64,000 nucleotides of DNA from Leishmania donovani (taxonomy: Eukaryota > Euglenozoa > Kinetoplastea > Trypanosomatida > Trypanosomatidae): NCBI RefSeq assembly GCF_000227135.1, contig NC_018258.1, positions 1,042,036 to 1,106,035 of the forward strand. The letters run 5' to 3'. The position numbers and the translations under genes are program-made. Shown here one piece after another: positions 1-9,293 of this stretch (position 1 is the stretch's first letter; the number at the start of each line of letters is the position of its first letter). A model generated the notes under the pieces. That model ran no database searches. It was not told the DNA's origin and saw nothing but the letters and a program-made list of their open reading frames with translations.

Positions 1-94
1 CACCTATCTCGTCTGACCCGCCGATCATCAGCACACGCGCAGGCAGTTCGCACGCGCCGTTGAGCGGATCGAACAGAAAAAGATGCACAGACAT
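1..94 (-). CDS. 5' end of an unidentified gene, cut by the window edge
   Basis: Reading the minus strand from ATG at 94, the frame stays open for 31 codons to the window edge, beginning MSVHLFLFDPLNG and continuing into LMIGGSDEIG. A good trans-splice acceptor lies upstream: the minus strand reads CGCCCTCTTTTGCAG at 203-189, and no other ATG occurs between that AG and position 94. This ATG is therefore the first in the predicted mRNA, with a 5' UTR of about 94 nt. The composition is coding-like, unlike the purine-rich flank at 400-900. I do not recognise the family. The hydrophobic/Gly alternation could be the start of a beta-rich domain, but too little is visible to name it. Confidence 0.55.
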   Translation of the reverse strand, partial: MSVHLFLFDPLNGACELPARVLMIGGSDEIG

Positions 95-188
95 CGAAAG
101 AAGGGCGGCCACGGGCAGTCCAGAGATGCACAGATGCGATGCGGCTGCCTTGCGCAACCCCCCTCCCCTGCCCTGTCTTTTCAGAAGT

Positions 189-203
189 CTGCAAAAGAGG
201 GCG
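189..203 (-). promoter_or_regulatory. Predicted spliced-leader acceptor for the left-edge gene
   Basis: On the minus strand a short pyrimidine tract ends in TTTTGCAG, with the AG at plus positions 190-189. It lies about 95 nt before the ATG at 94, a normal 5' UTR length for trypanosomatids. It supports the partial CDS. Predicted by eye only. Confidence 0.45.
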
Positions 204-1951
204 ATATAGAGAGTCAGACGAGCTGAGAGAAAGGCATGCGAGAACGGCGACAGCGCTGGGCGCTTCGTACGGCAGCAGGCTTGTGCTTCTGGCGACGACT
301 CCGAGTCTTGCGCTACTCCCACATCTCAGAGTTCCCGCTCCATCCCCCTTCCCGGGCGCGGGGACCTCAAGATGGAACAGTGAGCCTTGCGTGTAGGGGC
401 AAACACACAAGACATGCAGAAGAACGCGAGGAAACCACACGTCATACACAGCGAGCACGCAGCACTGGTGTGCAGGAAAGACAGATGCAGGGCACAGCCA
501 AAGAACGGAAATAGGGAGAGATGAAGACGGCAACAGAAGGGGCCGCGCCTTCACTGACTACGGTAATCGCAGCAGTGCAACGTTTCACCTCAAGCGCGCA
601 GAGAGGGGGAGAGAGGGAGAGGGAAAAGAAAAAAAAAACACTCAGTGAAGAGCGCATCGATGCTGTGCACATGGGGAACAGAGCGTGTGAAAGGCATAGG
701 GAGAGACGAACAAAACAGAACAAGGACTATGGAAGCCACAATGAGGAAGCGGACGACCACAGAACGTGCGACAACAACGACAGAAAAACAAAACGAAAGG
801 ATGAGGGATGCGCAAGGAAGAACAACAACAAAAAGAAAAGAACAACGTAAAGAATCATGAATCCTTTTTTTCCTTCGTTTCCACGTTCTACTCCATCGAG
901 ATCGGCGTGCGGCGAGCAAACGAGAAACACAGTCGCGTTGCTGGAGGACGCTTCACCCCGAGATGGACTAATCGTGCATGACCGCGGCGTCACGCACGTT
1001 AAAACGTCGCACTGATCATTCTATTCTGCGTCGAACTGTCGTTGCACGCTGGCCGGCCGCGTTGTCTACTTCGCTGGCCATGCCATCGACACAGAAGTGT
1101 ACACCGGCATATAGAGATCAACAGACAGGGAGGGAGTAAACAAGAAACACACATGGGGATCAGAGCGTCAGAACGAAAGGCGGTTGCGGCGCGCCATGCA
1201 GCTTAAATGATCAAGTCAGAGACCAAGCGACTAGCACAGCCGTGACGAAAAGGAACATCTCACGCTTCCCCCTCGAACAAAGACAGCAAAAAAACAAACA
1301 AACAAAAAAAAAGGCACCAACTGGAAGAGCTGAAGGGCACAGTAACACACATAAACAGAGAGATAGGGCGGGAGGGAGGCTCGGCGACGTATGTGCACAG
1401 GGACATGCACATACAAACGCGAATAAGGAAGACGACGACGCACCGTTGCCTCCCTTTGCCCGTACGCCGTCATGAAGAACGACGCGTGCACGAGGTAAAG
1501 CGAGCACAACAACAACAACGAAAAAAAAAAAGGATGGCGATGGAGGGACACAATACAACAGCGAAGGCGATGATCTTGGAAACACACAGGCCAAATAAAT
1601 AAGCACATAGCAGAGAACACAGTAGGCGTCCGCACGCTAAAACGGCATACAGAAAGCCCGCAGGGCTGCTTGCACGAAGCAGCACATACCTTTCTCCGGG
1701 TGCGGACACCACTCGAGAAGAAAAAGCGTCGTTTTCCACGGTTTACGGCGCGCATTACAGCTTTTCACGTGGGAGTGCATCTACAACTGCGCGCCTGCTC
1801 AATCTGTCGACGTGGCATTGAGGGGAAAACAAGCTTAGTGCATCGAGGCACATCTGCTACGTTGGCCTCAGCACCTCAGTTTAGTCGCTCTCGCGAATCA
1901 GACGCCTACCCATTACGTGTGATGGGAGCTCTGCTTGGCCGACGATGGGTA
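204..1951. other. Intergenic region with no supported gene
   Basis: This holds the 3' flank of the 359-aa gene and the upstream region of the left-edge gene. The plus strand has many purine runs and A-runs, for example around 600-640, 1285-1312 and 1500-1530, which are pyrimidine-rich in the transcript. Open frames here are short, lack ATG or encode biased hydrophobic or Lys/Arg/Glu peptides. I see no RNA gene. Confidence 0.6.
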
Positions 1952-3031
1952 CTAGTGGTGCTTCTTGCCTTTGCCCCTGGCAGAGGACGATGCGAACGCC
2001 TGGCGCGTATTCTTGTCCTTGGAGGAGGACGGGGAAGACGGGCACTTGTTCTTGTGCCTTGAGGACGAGCGCTTTTCTGCGGAGGCGGGGCGGCTGGAGG
2101 AGCCGCCGTTGATGATACCACTAGAGTTCTGCCGCTTCAGCTCGCTGTTCTTCTGGCGAATCTCGCGGCTGCGGTGCGTCGTTGAGGCGGAGGCACTGTC
2201 GCTCGGGTTCATGCTGGCCGTGGAGCTCTTCTTTTCGAGGGAAGTGGCCGACGACTTGCGCTGCAGCGCCGGTGTGACTGCCTTTGAAGCGTTGCCAGGG
2301 GCGGGAGCGCCAGCAGCAGGCGCGGCCTTCGCGTCACTCGCGTTAGTTGCACCCGAAGACGGCGATGGCTGCTGGTACATGCTGCTGGCGTTGTTTGCGT
2401 CGTACATGGAGTAGCCGACAGCGCTGGAGCCATTCTCGTTGAGGCCGCCGCCCGTGAATGCCGGGGCATAGGCGCTGGGGTTGCCACCGTACACGCTGCT
2501 GACATTGTACATTGTATCGTGCGCCGCGGCGGGACCATTGGCATCATTCATGGACGGCGTCGTGCTGTAGAGGCCTTTCGGCGCGTGGGTGGAGGAGGTT
2601 CCCAGCGGAGATGGCACACCATCAAGACCAAGGCCGCGACTGGCAGCAGTGGTAGACGGAGACTGGCTGTTCGCATCGCCTTTGATCGTCGGATTGACCG
2701 CCCATTGAGGAGAGGTGGACGCGTTGCCCGCGCGGGCCGCTGGAGGCTGGACAGTCGAGCTCGGTATAGTATCAGGCAAACTCACAGGTCCAGTGGACCC
2801 CGGTAAGCTGCCCACGCTTTGCTGCTGCTGTTGCGGGGAGGCCCACTGCCCGTCCCCACAGGGCGGCATGCCGCCCATGGCCTGCATCTGCATCATCTCC
2901 ATCTCCTGCATCTGCCTCATGAGCATCTGCTCTTCTTCCATGCGGAGGATCATGCCCATATCATGTACGGCGCCACGCTGCATGTGGTAGCCCGCCATGC
3001 GCTGCATGTGATCCTCGGCCGGGCGGAACAT
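1952..3031 (-). CDS. Hypothetical protein, 359 aa, Met-rich N-terminus
   Basis: The ORF runs from ATG at 3031 to TAG at 1952. The open frame extends further upstream without another ATG, so MFRPAEDHMQ is the natural start. Residues 1-55 contain 16 methionines, many in MQ or ME pairs between residues 25 and 55, in a probably helical Glu/Gln-containing stretch. A Gln run follows at 67-71. The remainder is Ser/Thr/Ala/Pro/Asn-rich and looks disordered. The last 100 or so residues turn Lys/Arg/Ser-rich and end KGKKHH. There is no signal peptide, membrane segment or recognised domain. The Met-rich helix might mediate protein-protein contact, but that is speculation. The function is unknown. Confidence 0.85.
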   Translation of the reverse strand: MFRPAEDHMQRMAGYHMQRGAVHDMGMILRMEEEQMLMRQMQEMEMMQMQAMGGMPPCGDGQWASPQQQQQSVGSLPGSTGPVSLPDTIPSSTVQPPAARAGNASTSPQWAVNPTIKGDANSQSPSTTAASRGLGLDGVPSPLGTSSTHAPKGLYSTTPSMNDANGPAAAHDTMYNVSSVYGGNPSAYAPAFTGGGLNENGSSAVGYSMYDANNASSMYQQPSPSSGATNASDAKAAPAAGAPAPGNASKAVTPALQRKSSATSLEKKSSTASMNPSDSASASTTHRSREIRQKNSELKRQNSSGIINGGSSSRPASAEKRSSSRHKNKCPSSPSSSKDKNTRQAFASSSARGKGKKHH

Positions 3032-3399
3032 TGCAGAACGAGGGGGGGGGGACTGAATGCGTGTAGAATAAAATAAGGGTGTGGGTGCGTTGGCACCAAA
3101 AATCGGCTGTGAACGTGTATTATGAAGGGAAGGCACCCGAAGGCAAAGGGCGCGGGGGAGGGGACAACGACCGGCGCACAGACGGACGCAGGTGCCAGCA
3201 CACTTGAGATGTGCGGAGTAAGGGATCGATAAAAGAAAAAGGAGATGAGGCAGACGCGTGCGCGCAGAAAGAGAGACAGAGAAAGAGGGCGTCGACGGAG
3301 AACGAGCGTTGCAGGAGTGTTGAGAACACGACGAAGGGCTGAAGGGCAAATCAGAGGAAACACGTATGAGGCGCACTTTTGATTTTGTTCGAGCACGCC
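3032..3399. other. Intergenic region upstream of the 359-aa gene
   Basis: The minus strand is pyrimidine-rich, including a C-run at 3041-3050 just before the ATG. It should hold the trans-splice acceptor of the 359-aa gene. Several AG dinucleotides are possible and I cannot choose among them. No gene is seen. Confidence 0.5.
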
Positions 3400-3927
3400 C
3401 ATTTCGCTGGCATACAACACGGGTTCACCCTCCACTCTACANNNNNNNNNNNNNNNNNNNNNNNNNNNNNNNNNNNNNNNNNNNNNNNNNNNNNNNNNNN
3501 NNNNNNNNNNNNNNNNNNNNNNNNNNNNNNNNNNNNNNNNNNNNNNNNNNNNNNNNNNNNNNNNNNNNNNNNNNNNNNNNNNNNNNNNNNNNNNNNNNCG
3601 GGGTGGCTCAGCCTCCCTCCACCAGCAGGCAGTGTGAGGGACGGGTGAGACGCGCTGGAGCCAAGTCGGTACTTTGCCTATTATATAAACGGGGCACATA
3701 CGTCTTCACTGTCGCAGACCGCTACGACGCAACGCCACCCAGGCCCTGACCGCCGACATCAGCAGCGGTAGATGGCTCTGGCCTCCCCTACGGCGTAGGC
3801 ACTAGGCCATGCGACCGGCAGAAGTGGCTCGACATTTTGCAGGAATAGAGGGGGGGGTGGGCTAACTGGCCGCCCCACGCAGAGAGTGGGTGCAGTGGAC
3901 GCTGAGATAGCACGCACGGAGGTGCGC
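3400..3927. repeat. Dispersed 0.55-kb repeat, family A copy 1 (SIDER-like retroposon?)
   Basis: Both ends match the copy at 12614-13331. The left part (3400-3441) and the right part (3599-3927) are nearly identical to that copy, and the middle is a run of N. Outside these limits the two flanks differ. The length, GC content, lack of an ORF and position downstream of a minus-strand gene fit the SIDER class of degenerate Leishmania retroposons found in 3' UTRs. I could not confirm the SIDER signature by alignment. Its 157 Ns correspond to about 191 nt in copy 2. Confidence 0.7.
3442..3598. other. Assembly gap, 157 N
   Basis: A run of N inside repeat family A, copy 1. By comparison with copy 2 the missing sequence should be repeat sequence of about 190 nt. 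No unique gene need be missing here. Confidence 0.95.
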
Positions 3928-4748
3928 CCTCGCCGTGTGGGTCATAGAAGGTAACACAAATAAAAAAAAAGAAGGAGGGCACCACACAGAGTCACGTGGA
4001 GAAAGTGCAGCAGACAAAAAGAGAACAGGAGGGTGGAGTGGTGGTGGTGGTGGACGTGCGAACATCGGGGGGGGGTGGCCCACACGCTGTGGTTTCAGTG
4101 CCGTCCTCTTTCTGTTTGGCTGATTGATTGTGCTCTCTCGCTTTCCTGGACACGCGCGCGCACACACACACGCGAGAGAGAGAGACGAGATGGCGAGAAT
4201 GTGAGACACACGTGCCGAGCACACGCATAGGCGAGAAGCAAGAGAAGAGAACGGAAACAAGCAACAGGACCTTCCCACATAGACGGGAGAGGGGGAAGGG
4301 GGGGGGACGAAGAAAGAGGGGGAGAGAGAAAAGACAGATAGAGGAGGGCACCGCTGAAAATCCAAAAGTGGTGTAACACACACATACACATACACACGTG
4401 TACAAGACGCAACAAGAGAGGGTGGCAGCAGTGCAATGTGGAAGGAGGGCACAGACGGAATGGGACGGGGGGGGGAACAAAAAAAGATGAGCACAGGCCC
4501 ACACAGACACACATACACATGCATACACAAGCGCATACACGCCAACAGAATTTTCGACATGGCATGCACATAAACGCACCATAACGCAACCCCCCAAAGC
4601 AGACAACAACAAAAATGGCAAAGTCGCGCATGCGCTGCTGCAGCGCTTCACGTTATACAAGTGAACAAATAAGAGAGCAAATACAGGGACGAGCGTGAAC
4701 ACATGGTGGCAACCCCACTTCTCCCCTTGACAGATATGGGACAGTGAC
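3928..4748. other. Intergenic region, 3' flank of the 763-aa gene
   Basis: The plus strand is purine-rich, with CA-rich stretches at 4158-4174 and 4378-4396 and G-runs at 4067-4077 and 4297-4307. This is the likely 3' UTR and polyadenylation region of the gene ending at 4749. Nothing coding is supported. Confidence 0.55.
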
Positions 4749-7040
4749 TCACTTTATCGTCTTCTTGGGCCGGTCGTACAGGTACAAGGGATCAAGCGTG
4801 GCGCTCGAGTCGCTTGCACGGCCACTCTGAAGAGCCTCTTTCACTTTAGCCTTGATCTTGGCGCGATACCACTTCTGCAAACTCGGAAGTCGCGGCTCTT
4901 TGATATCCGACGGCACCGGTATTAGTGGCCGCATCAGACGCTCTCGAATCGACGACCATCGCCACTGATGCCCATTCTTGACGCCTTTCGAGGACTGCGG
5001 TGGCGAGGGACTCTTCTCGGGACTGCTGAGGGATTGAGATTCAACAGAGTTGACCATCTCGGCTGCGTCCTCGTCATCCTCCTCGAAGTCGCTCACGGAG
5101 GTCGAGCGGAGGCTCTCATTTTCTGAGCAAGATGTGTCAGTCGATGATGCGGTCGTCAACGAAGTCAGTGCTTCAGTTGAGCTTGGCCACTCGCTGACCA
5201 TCGGCTTTCCGTGCTCGTTGCTTTCGAAGTCGGCGCTCACGGTAGACTCTTCCGCCGCGACGGCAGGCTTAGGTTTTAGATGTCCGGTGGAGGCAAAACG
5301 CCGCAGGAGAGTCAGCATTGCATACCTTCCCCTCTCCCTGATCGAGTTGTGAGCCTCGCGCGATGGTAGTGCGCGCGCTGCGGCATGCTGACCTCCGTAG
5401 AGTGAGGTGCGTGAGAAACCCTCCACGGAGAGAGGTGAGGGCGCAGCAAACACGCTTACAGTGATTGGGGTAGAGGGGTTCACGTACTCGTAGTCTGCAT
5501 ACGCGGCGTCCCTCGGCAACGACAGCACATTCTCTGGTGTGCCTTTCGGGACAACAGTTGACTGCTGCGACTGTGGTGTCGCCTTGTCGTCTATGTGTGG
5601 TGGCTGCGGTTTCCAAATGGCGCTGCTCTCCATGCCCTCTTCGTAGTTGTCCAACGGACTGATAGGTCGCACATCACCTGCGGCCGACGATGGCTGTCCT
5701 CCGTAGAAGTAACGGTCCATGAGGCATTCCATTTCAGAGAGCTGCACCTCTCGGTGGATCGGCTCCTTGCCGGCCACCGCATCGTGCATAGGTAGAAGGC
5801 TCATGTCGCAGCTGTTGTCCTCTCTGCTCGTCGGTGTGAGTATGTTTAGTGACGGCATGCAGTAGATGCTGTACGAGCCTTGTGTGAGGTCCGAGGCGAT
5901 TCGGCTCGCCTTATCGTCTTCCACCACAGCCGCTTGCGTGCGCGGTATTCGTGCGGTGCTCTCGCCTTTGATGCGGGGAGGATGCTTCAGCGGCTTTCGA
6001 GCCGTCGGCGCGGTAGGGGTCGCCTCATCCCTGCCGTTCCCCTGTGAGGCTGTCCCCTCTGCCTTGTCAGTCTGGTACTCTGGGATAATGCGTCGGTAAG
6101 AGGCATGCGTGGGACCATAGGGCCCATCCGATGCCACTGTTTGCATCGACCGGGCTTCCAACGCTGCCAATAACGACTGCGGCGGACGGGGCGCAGAGGC
6201 TGCTGTGCTCTTGGACATCACAGCTGGTGGCTGCTTCGGGGTCGATGGCGCTGCTTTGGCAGTTGCCTCAGAACCTCCACCCAGCGAGTGCTGTACGTGC
6301 GTGGCTTCGGACATCGGCAGCTGATGCACCATCCGCGACACCGCCGCTGCATCCCCGATGTCTCCGTGCATCACGAAGCGCAAGGCGGGATCGCTGTTAT
6401 TGCTCGGTGGGCGGTGAGCAGCGGGCGGAGAGAACAAGTGACGGTGTGCCACCGCCGCTGCAGACGACACTCGAGGACAGAAAGTGCAACAGTGCTCCTG
6501 CTTGGCGCTCTCCGCGCCCTTCTCGTTGCCTTGGGAGTTGACTGAAGAGGCTGGTAGATGTTGCTTCAGCTCCGTCGGAGACTGCCGTGGGGTGTGCGGC
6601 GACTTGTAGTCAAAGTCGAAGAGCGGCGGCAAGGCATGAAGAAGGCCGCTACTCTTCCGCAGAATCGACGGCTGCGGTAGTTGCAGCCACAGCGCCGCAG
6701 CCGTCGAGAGCTGCACGAGGTCGCCGTCATTCACGTCTTCGGCCGGTGCGTCTGTGAAGCACACGGAGCAGTCGCTGCGAGAGCGACTGCTCCTATGCAG
6801 GGTGGTGCTCTCCGAAGTGGAGGAGAGACGGCTATCTGTGCTTTCCGACACCGAGGAGAGCGGTGGCCGACTCAGTGACGACCCGTCAACGGTGCCAGGC
6901 CCGTAGCCGCCTCTCTTGCGGCGATTTGGATTTGGATAGAGCACTGGGGGACCGACTTGGATGCCAGCGGCGTTCACCGGGATGGCGTATCGCTGCTTGT
7001 TGTGTAGCACGACGAAAAGAGTAGTCGGTGCCGTGTCCAT
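4749..7040 (-). CDS. Hypothetical protein, 763 aa, mostly disordered
   Basis: ATG at 7040 is the first ATG after a strong trans-splice acceptor at 7066-7065. The frame opens four codons earlier only with GTG. The first 35 or so residues (MDTAPTTLFVVLHNKQRYAI...) look like a short folded beta segment. A basic RRKRGG patch follows at about 44-49, then a long Ser/Thr/Pro/Ala-rich region. A Cys/His cluster occurs at H183, C184, C185, C188, H199 and H201. A basic helical segment near residue 583 (LLRRFASTGHLKPKP) and a Lys-rich C-terminus ending YDRPKKTIK are the other less biased parts. There is no signal peptide or transmembrane helix and no recognised family. The function is unknown. Confidence 0.87.
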   Translation of the reverse strand: MDTAPTTLFVVLHNKQRYAIPVNAAGIQVGPPVLYPNPNRRKRGGYGPGTVDGSSLSRPPLSSVSESTDSRLSSTSESTTLHRSSRSRSDCSVCFTDAPAEDVNDGDLVQLSTAAALWLQLPQPSILRKSSGLLHALPPLFDFDYKSPHTPRQSPTELKQHLPASSVNSQGNEKGAESAKQEHCCTFCPRVSSAAAVAHRHLFSPPAAHRPPSNNSDPALRFVMHGDIGDAAAVSRMVHQLPMSEATHVQHSLGGGSEATAKAAPSTPKQPPAVMSKSTAASAPRPPQSLLAALEARSMQTVASDGPYGPTHASYRRIIPEYQTDKAEGTASQGNGRDEATPTAPTARKPLKHPPRIKGESTARIPRTQAAVVEDDKASRIASDLTQGSYSIYCMPSLNILTPTSREDNSCDMSLLPMHDAVAGKEPIHREVQLSEMECLMDRYFYGGQPSSAAGDVRPISPLDNYEEGMESSAIWKPQPPHIDDKATPQSQQSTVVPKGTPENVLSLPRDAAYADYEYVNPSTPITVSVFAAPSPLSVEGFSRTSLYGGQHAAARALPSREAHNSIRERGRYAMLTLLRRFASTGHLKPKPAVAAEESTVSADFESNEHGKPMVSEWPSSTEALTSLTTASSTDTSCSENESLRSTSVSDFEEDDEDAAEMVNSVESQSLSSPEKSPSPPQSSKGVKNGHQWRWSSIRERLMRPLIPVPSDIKEPRLPSLQKWYRAKIKAKVKEALQSGRASDSSATLDPLYLYDRPKKTIK

Positions 7041-7064
7041 TGTGAGATCCACGTAGAACGTCGC

Positions 7065-7110
7065 CTGCGTGCAGGGAGGAGGAGGTAGTTAGACACGAAA
7101 AAAAAAAGGA
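7065..7110 (-). promoter_or_regulatory. Polypyrimidine tract and spliced-leader acceptor of the 763-aa gene
   Basis: The minus strand has a T-run, then a CCTCCTCCTCCCT block, ending in GCACGCAG with the AG at 7066-7065. This gives a 24-nt 5' UTR before ATG 7040 with no intervening ATG, and it decides the start codon. Predicted by eye. Confidence 0.6.
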
Positions 7111-9293
7111 AACACACCAAAACGCAGCAGCAGCAAGCAGCGTCTCATTAGAGGTATGCACAGCCCTCCCTCCCACGAAAGACAAACCAAAGACGCTCCC
7201 TCGGACACAAACCACAAAGCAAAATCGGCCACACCAACCACGGCAGCGACAACAACAACAACAGCAACGAACAGAGCAAAACAAAAAAAAAGCTGCAAAG
7301 GCACGCCCACGCCCACGCACAAAAAACAAAAAAGACACGCGCACTGGAGCGATGGCCCACACGTGGCCGCCAAAACGAGGCGCAGGCAAACCGCAGACAA
7401 AAAAGCGCGAGAGGGAGGAGAGGAGGGAGGGGGAAGGAGGGAAGGGGGGACGGCGACTAAGCCAACGAACCAGACTTGTCAGCAAAACAAAAACAAAAGA
7501 GGGACAGGAAAGCACGGGAATATTCGGCACAGAACGATGTCTGCGGAAGACCGGTGTACACTCGCGAGCCGAAGATGGGCGGGGGGGGGAGTGGGTGGGC
7601 AGAAAGGGGAGAACGAAGCGACGCATACTCAACGAGAAACGCACACAAGCCAATGCAAAGAGCCAAGGGAGAGAGAGTGGGAAAGAATGAGGCGCGCACA
7701 CACGCAGACAGCGTCCTCGGTCGCATGCGCGGAAGGTGTTCTCGTTATGGGCCAGTGAAAGCGCGAGGGGTGAGACCAGGAGTGTGTGTGTGTCGGAGGA
7801 TGGGAGGGGGAAGAGTAAGGCGAAAGAGAGAGAAGAGGAAGACGATGGGGGAGGGACGGAGGAGGTCGGCAGCAGAAAGGGTCCGGCTGAGGGAGGGCAA
7901 GACGGAGTAGTGCAGATGGGGGAAAGATGGGAGGGGCGTAAGCGAAAGGAACAAGAAAGAGGAAAGAACAATAAATATGCGCGCACACACGCAGCCCACC
8001 GCAGGCTGATGACAACGCCGCTGCCGCGCTAAAGACACTCCAGGTGAAAAAGAAAGTGCGCCAATGCAGGGAAACCGCAGACGCTACCAGGGAGTAGAGG
8101 GCGCGAAGGCTTGCAGGAGGCACGTGAGGGAAGCACCGGTGCACCGCTCCACGCCTCCGGCTGGGCGTCGCAAGAAGCTGCAGGAATGTTATGAGATGAC
8201 TTGATCAGGTAACCGAAAGACAGAAAGTAGCCAACGAAAAAGGGTAAGTAAAACGGGGAAGACAAAAAGCAAACAGACGTTGCGTGGCTGGGCAGCTGGA
8301 GGCGTTGCTTGTAGGTGTTGCTCGCGCCTCCTCCGCGTTGGTGAAACGTCTCGCGTAAAGTCGAGGGCTAGCGGTAGCGACCTGAGGCGCGCCTCAGTTT
8401 CCTTCGACAATGGAGAAGAAAAAAAAAAACGTATGCGCCACTCAAGTGCAGCAGAATAGGATGTGAAGAGCTGAGCAAGATGCCCGGGCGGAGAGGAGAG
8501 TGGCGGTTGAATGGAACACGGAGATGCGCAGGGGGAGACAACACCCTCCCCTCCCCCTCAAGCAAACACAAATATGTCGGTAGAATAAAAGAAAGATACG
8601 AGGAGAGCGCCGAGGGAGGGTATTGGCGCCGCAGAGCGCACCTTTCACTGCAGAGATGCATATGTGCGTGGGCGCGTGTTGTCAGAGAGAGGCGAGAGGA
8701 GCGAAAACAGGGAGGCTGAGCAAGTGTTGAGAGCGTTTCTGTTGCCTTTCAGCAGCAAAACAAGCGTGGGGCTGTTGCGCATTCATGTTCAACGTCATTT
8801 TGAGCGCTGGAAACTGCTGCATTCTAGTGCTCACGTTGACAGTGAAGTGACGAAGTGCTCGGCCACAGCATCAGCAACGTGAAGGGGCCTTGTTCACGAA
8901 CTGTGTCAAGTCAGCGAGCGCGCACAGGTTAGACCCGTGCCGATGCGCAAGAGGTAGACTTGTCCCTGAGAAGGCTGCGCGCACAAGAGGGAGACGATCA
9001 TGAGAGAGAGAAAGGCAAGAAAACCAGTAATAGAAAAAAAAAGCACACGGCAAGAGGGAGTTGTGCAGCGGTGCTCTGCACGGCGCGAGAGCCGATTAGG
9101 ATTGGCTCGTGCTCCATCCTTTCAGTCAGCCTGCAACACCTGCCTCACCCATTCCCATGTGCGCACACGCAGGGAGAGGGTCAAACCGAGAAAGGGTGAG
9201 ACGAGAGTGTGATATAAGCGAGGGAGGCTACATGGTTTCCCGAGAAGAAGCGACCACGACCACCGTTGAAGCGACAAACACCCGCGCACCGCC
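7111..9293. other. Intergenic region between the tRNA ligase and 763-aa genes
   Basis: The plus strand is dominated by purine and A-rich runs (7200-7340, 7400-7460, 7790-7960). A more mixed segment lies at about 8040-8420 and again at 8740-8900. No minus-strand ORF with an ATG and coding-like composition was found. It serves as the 3' UTR of the tRNA ligase gene. Confidence 0.5.
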
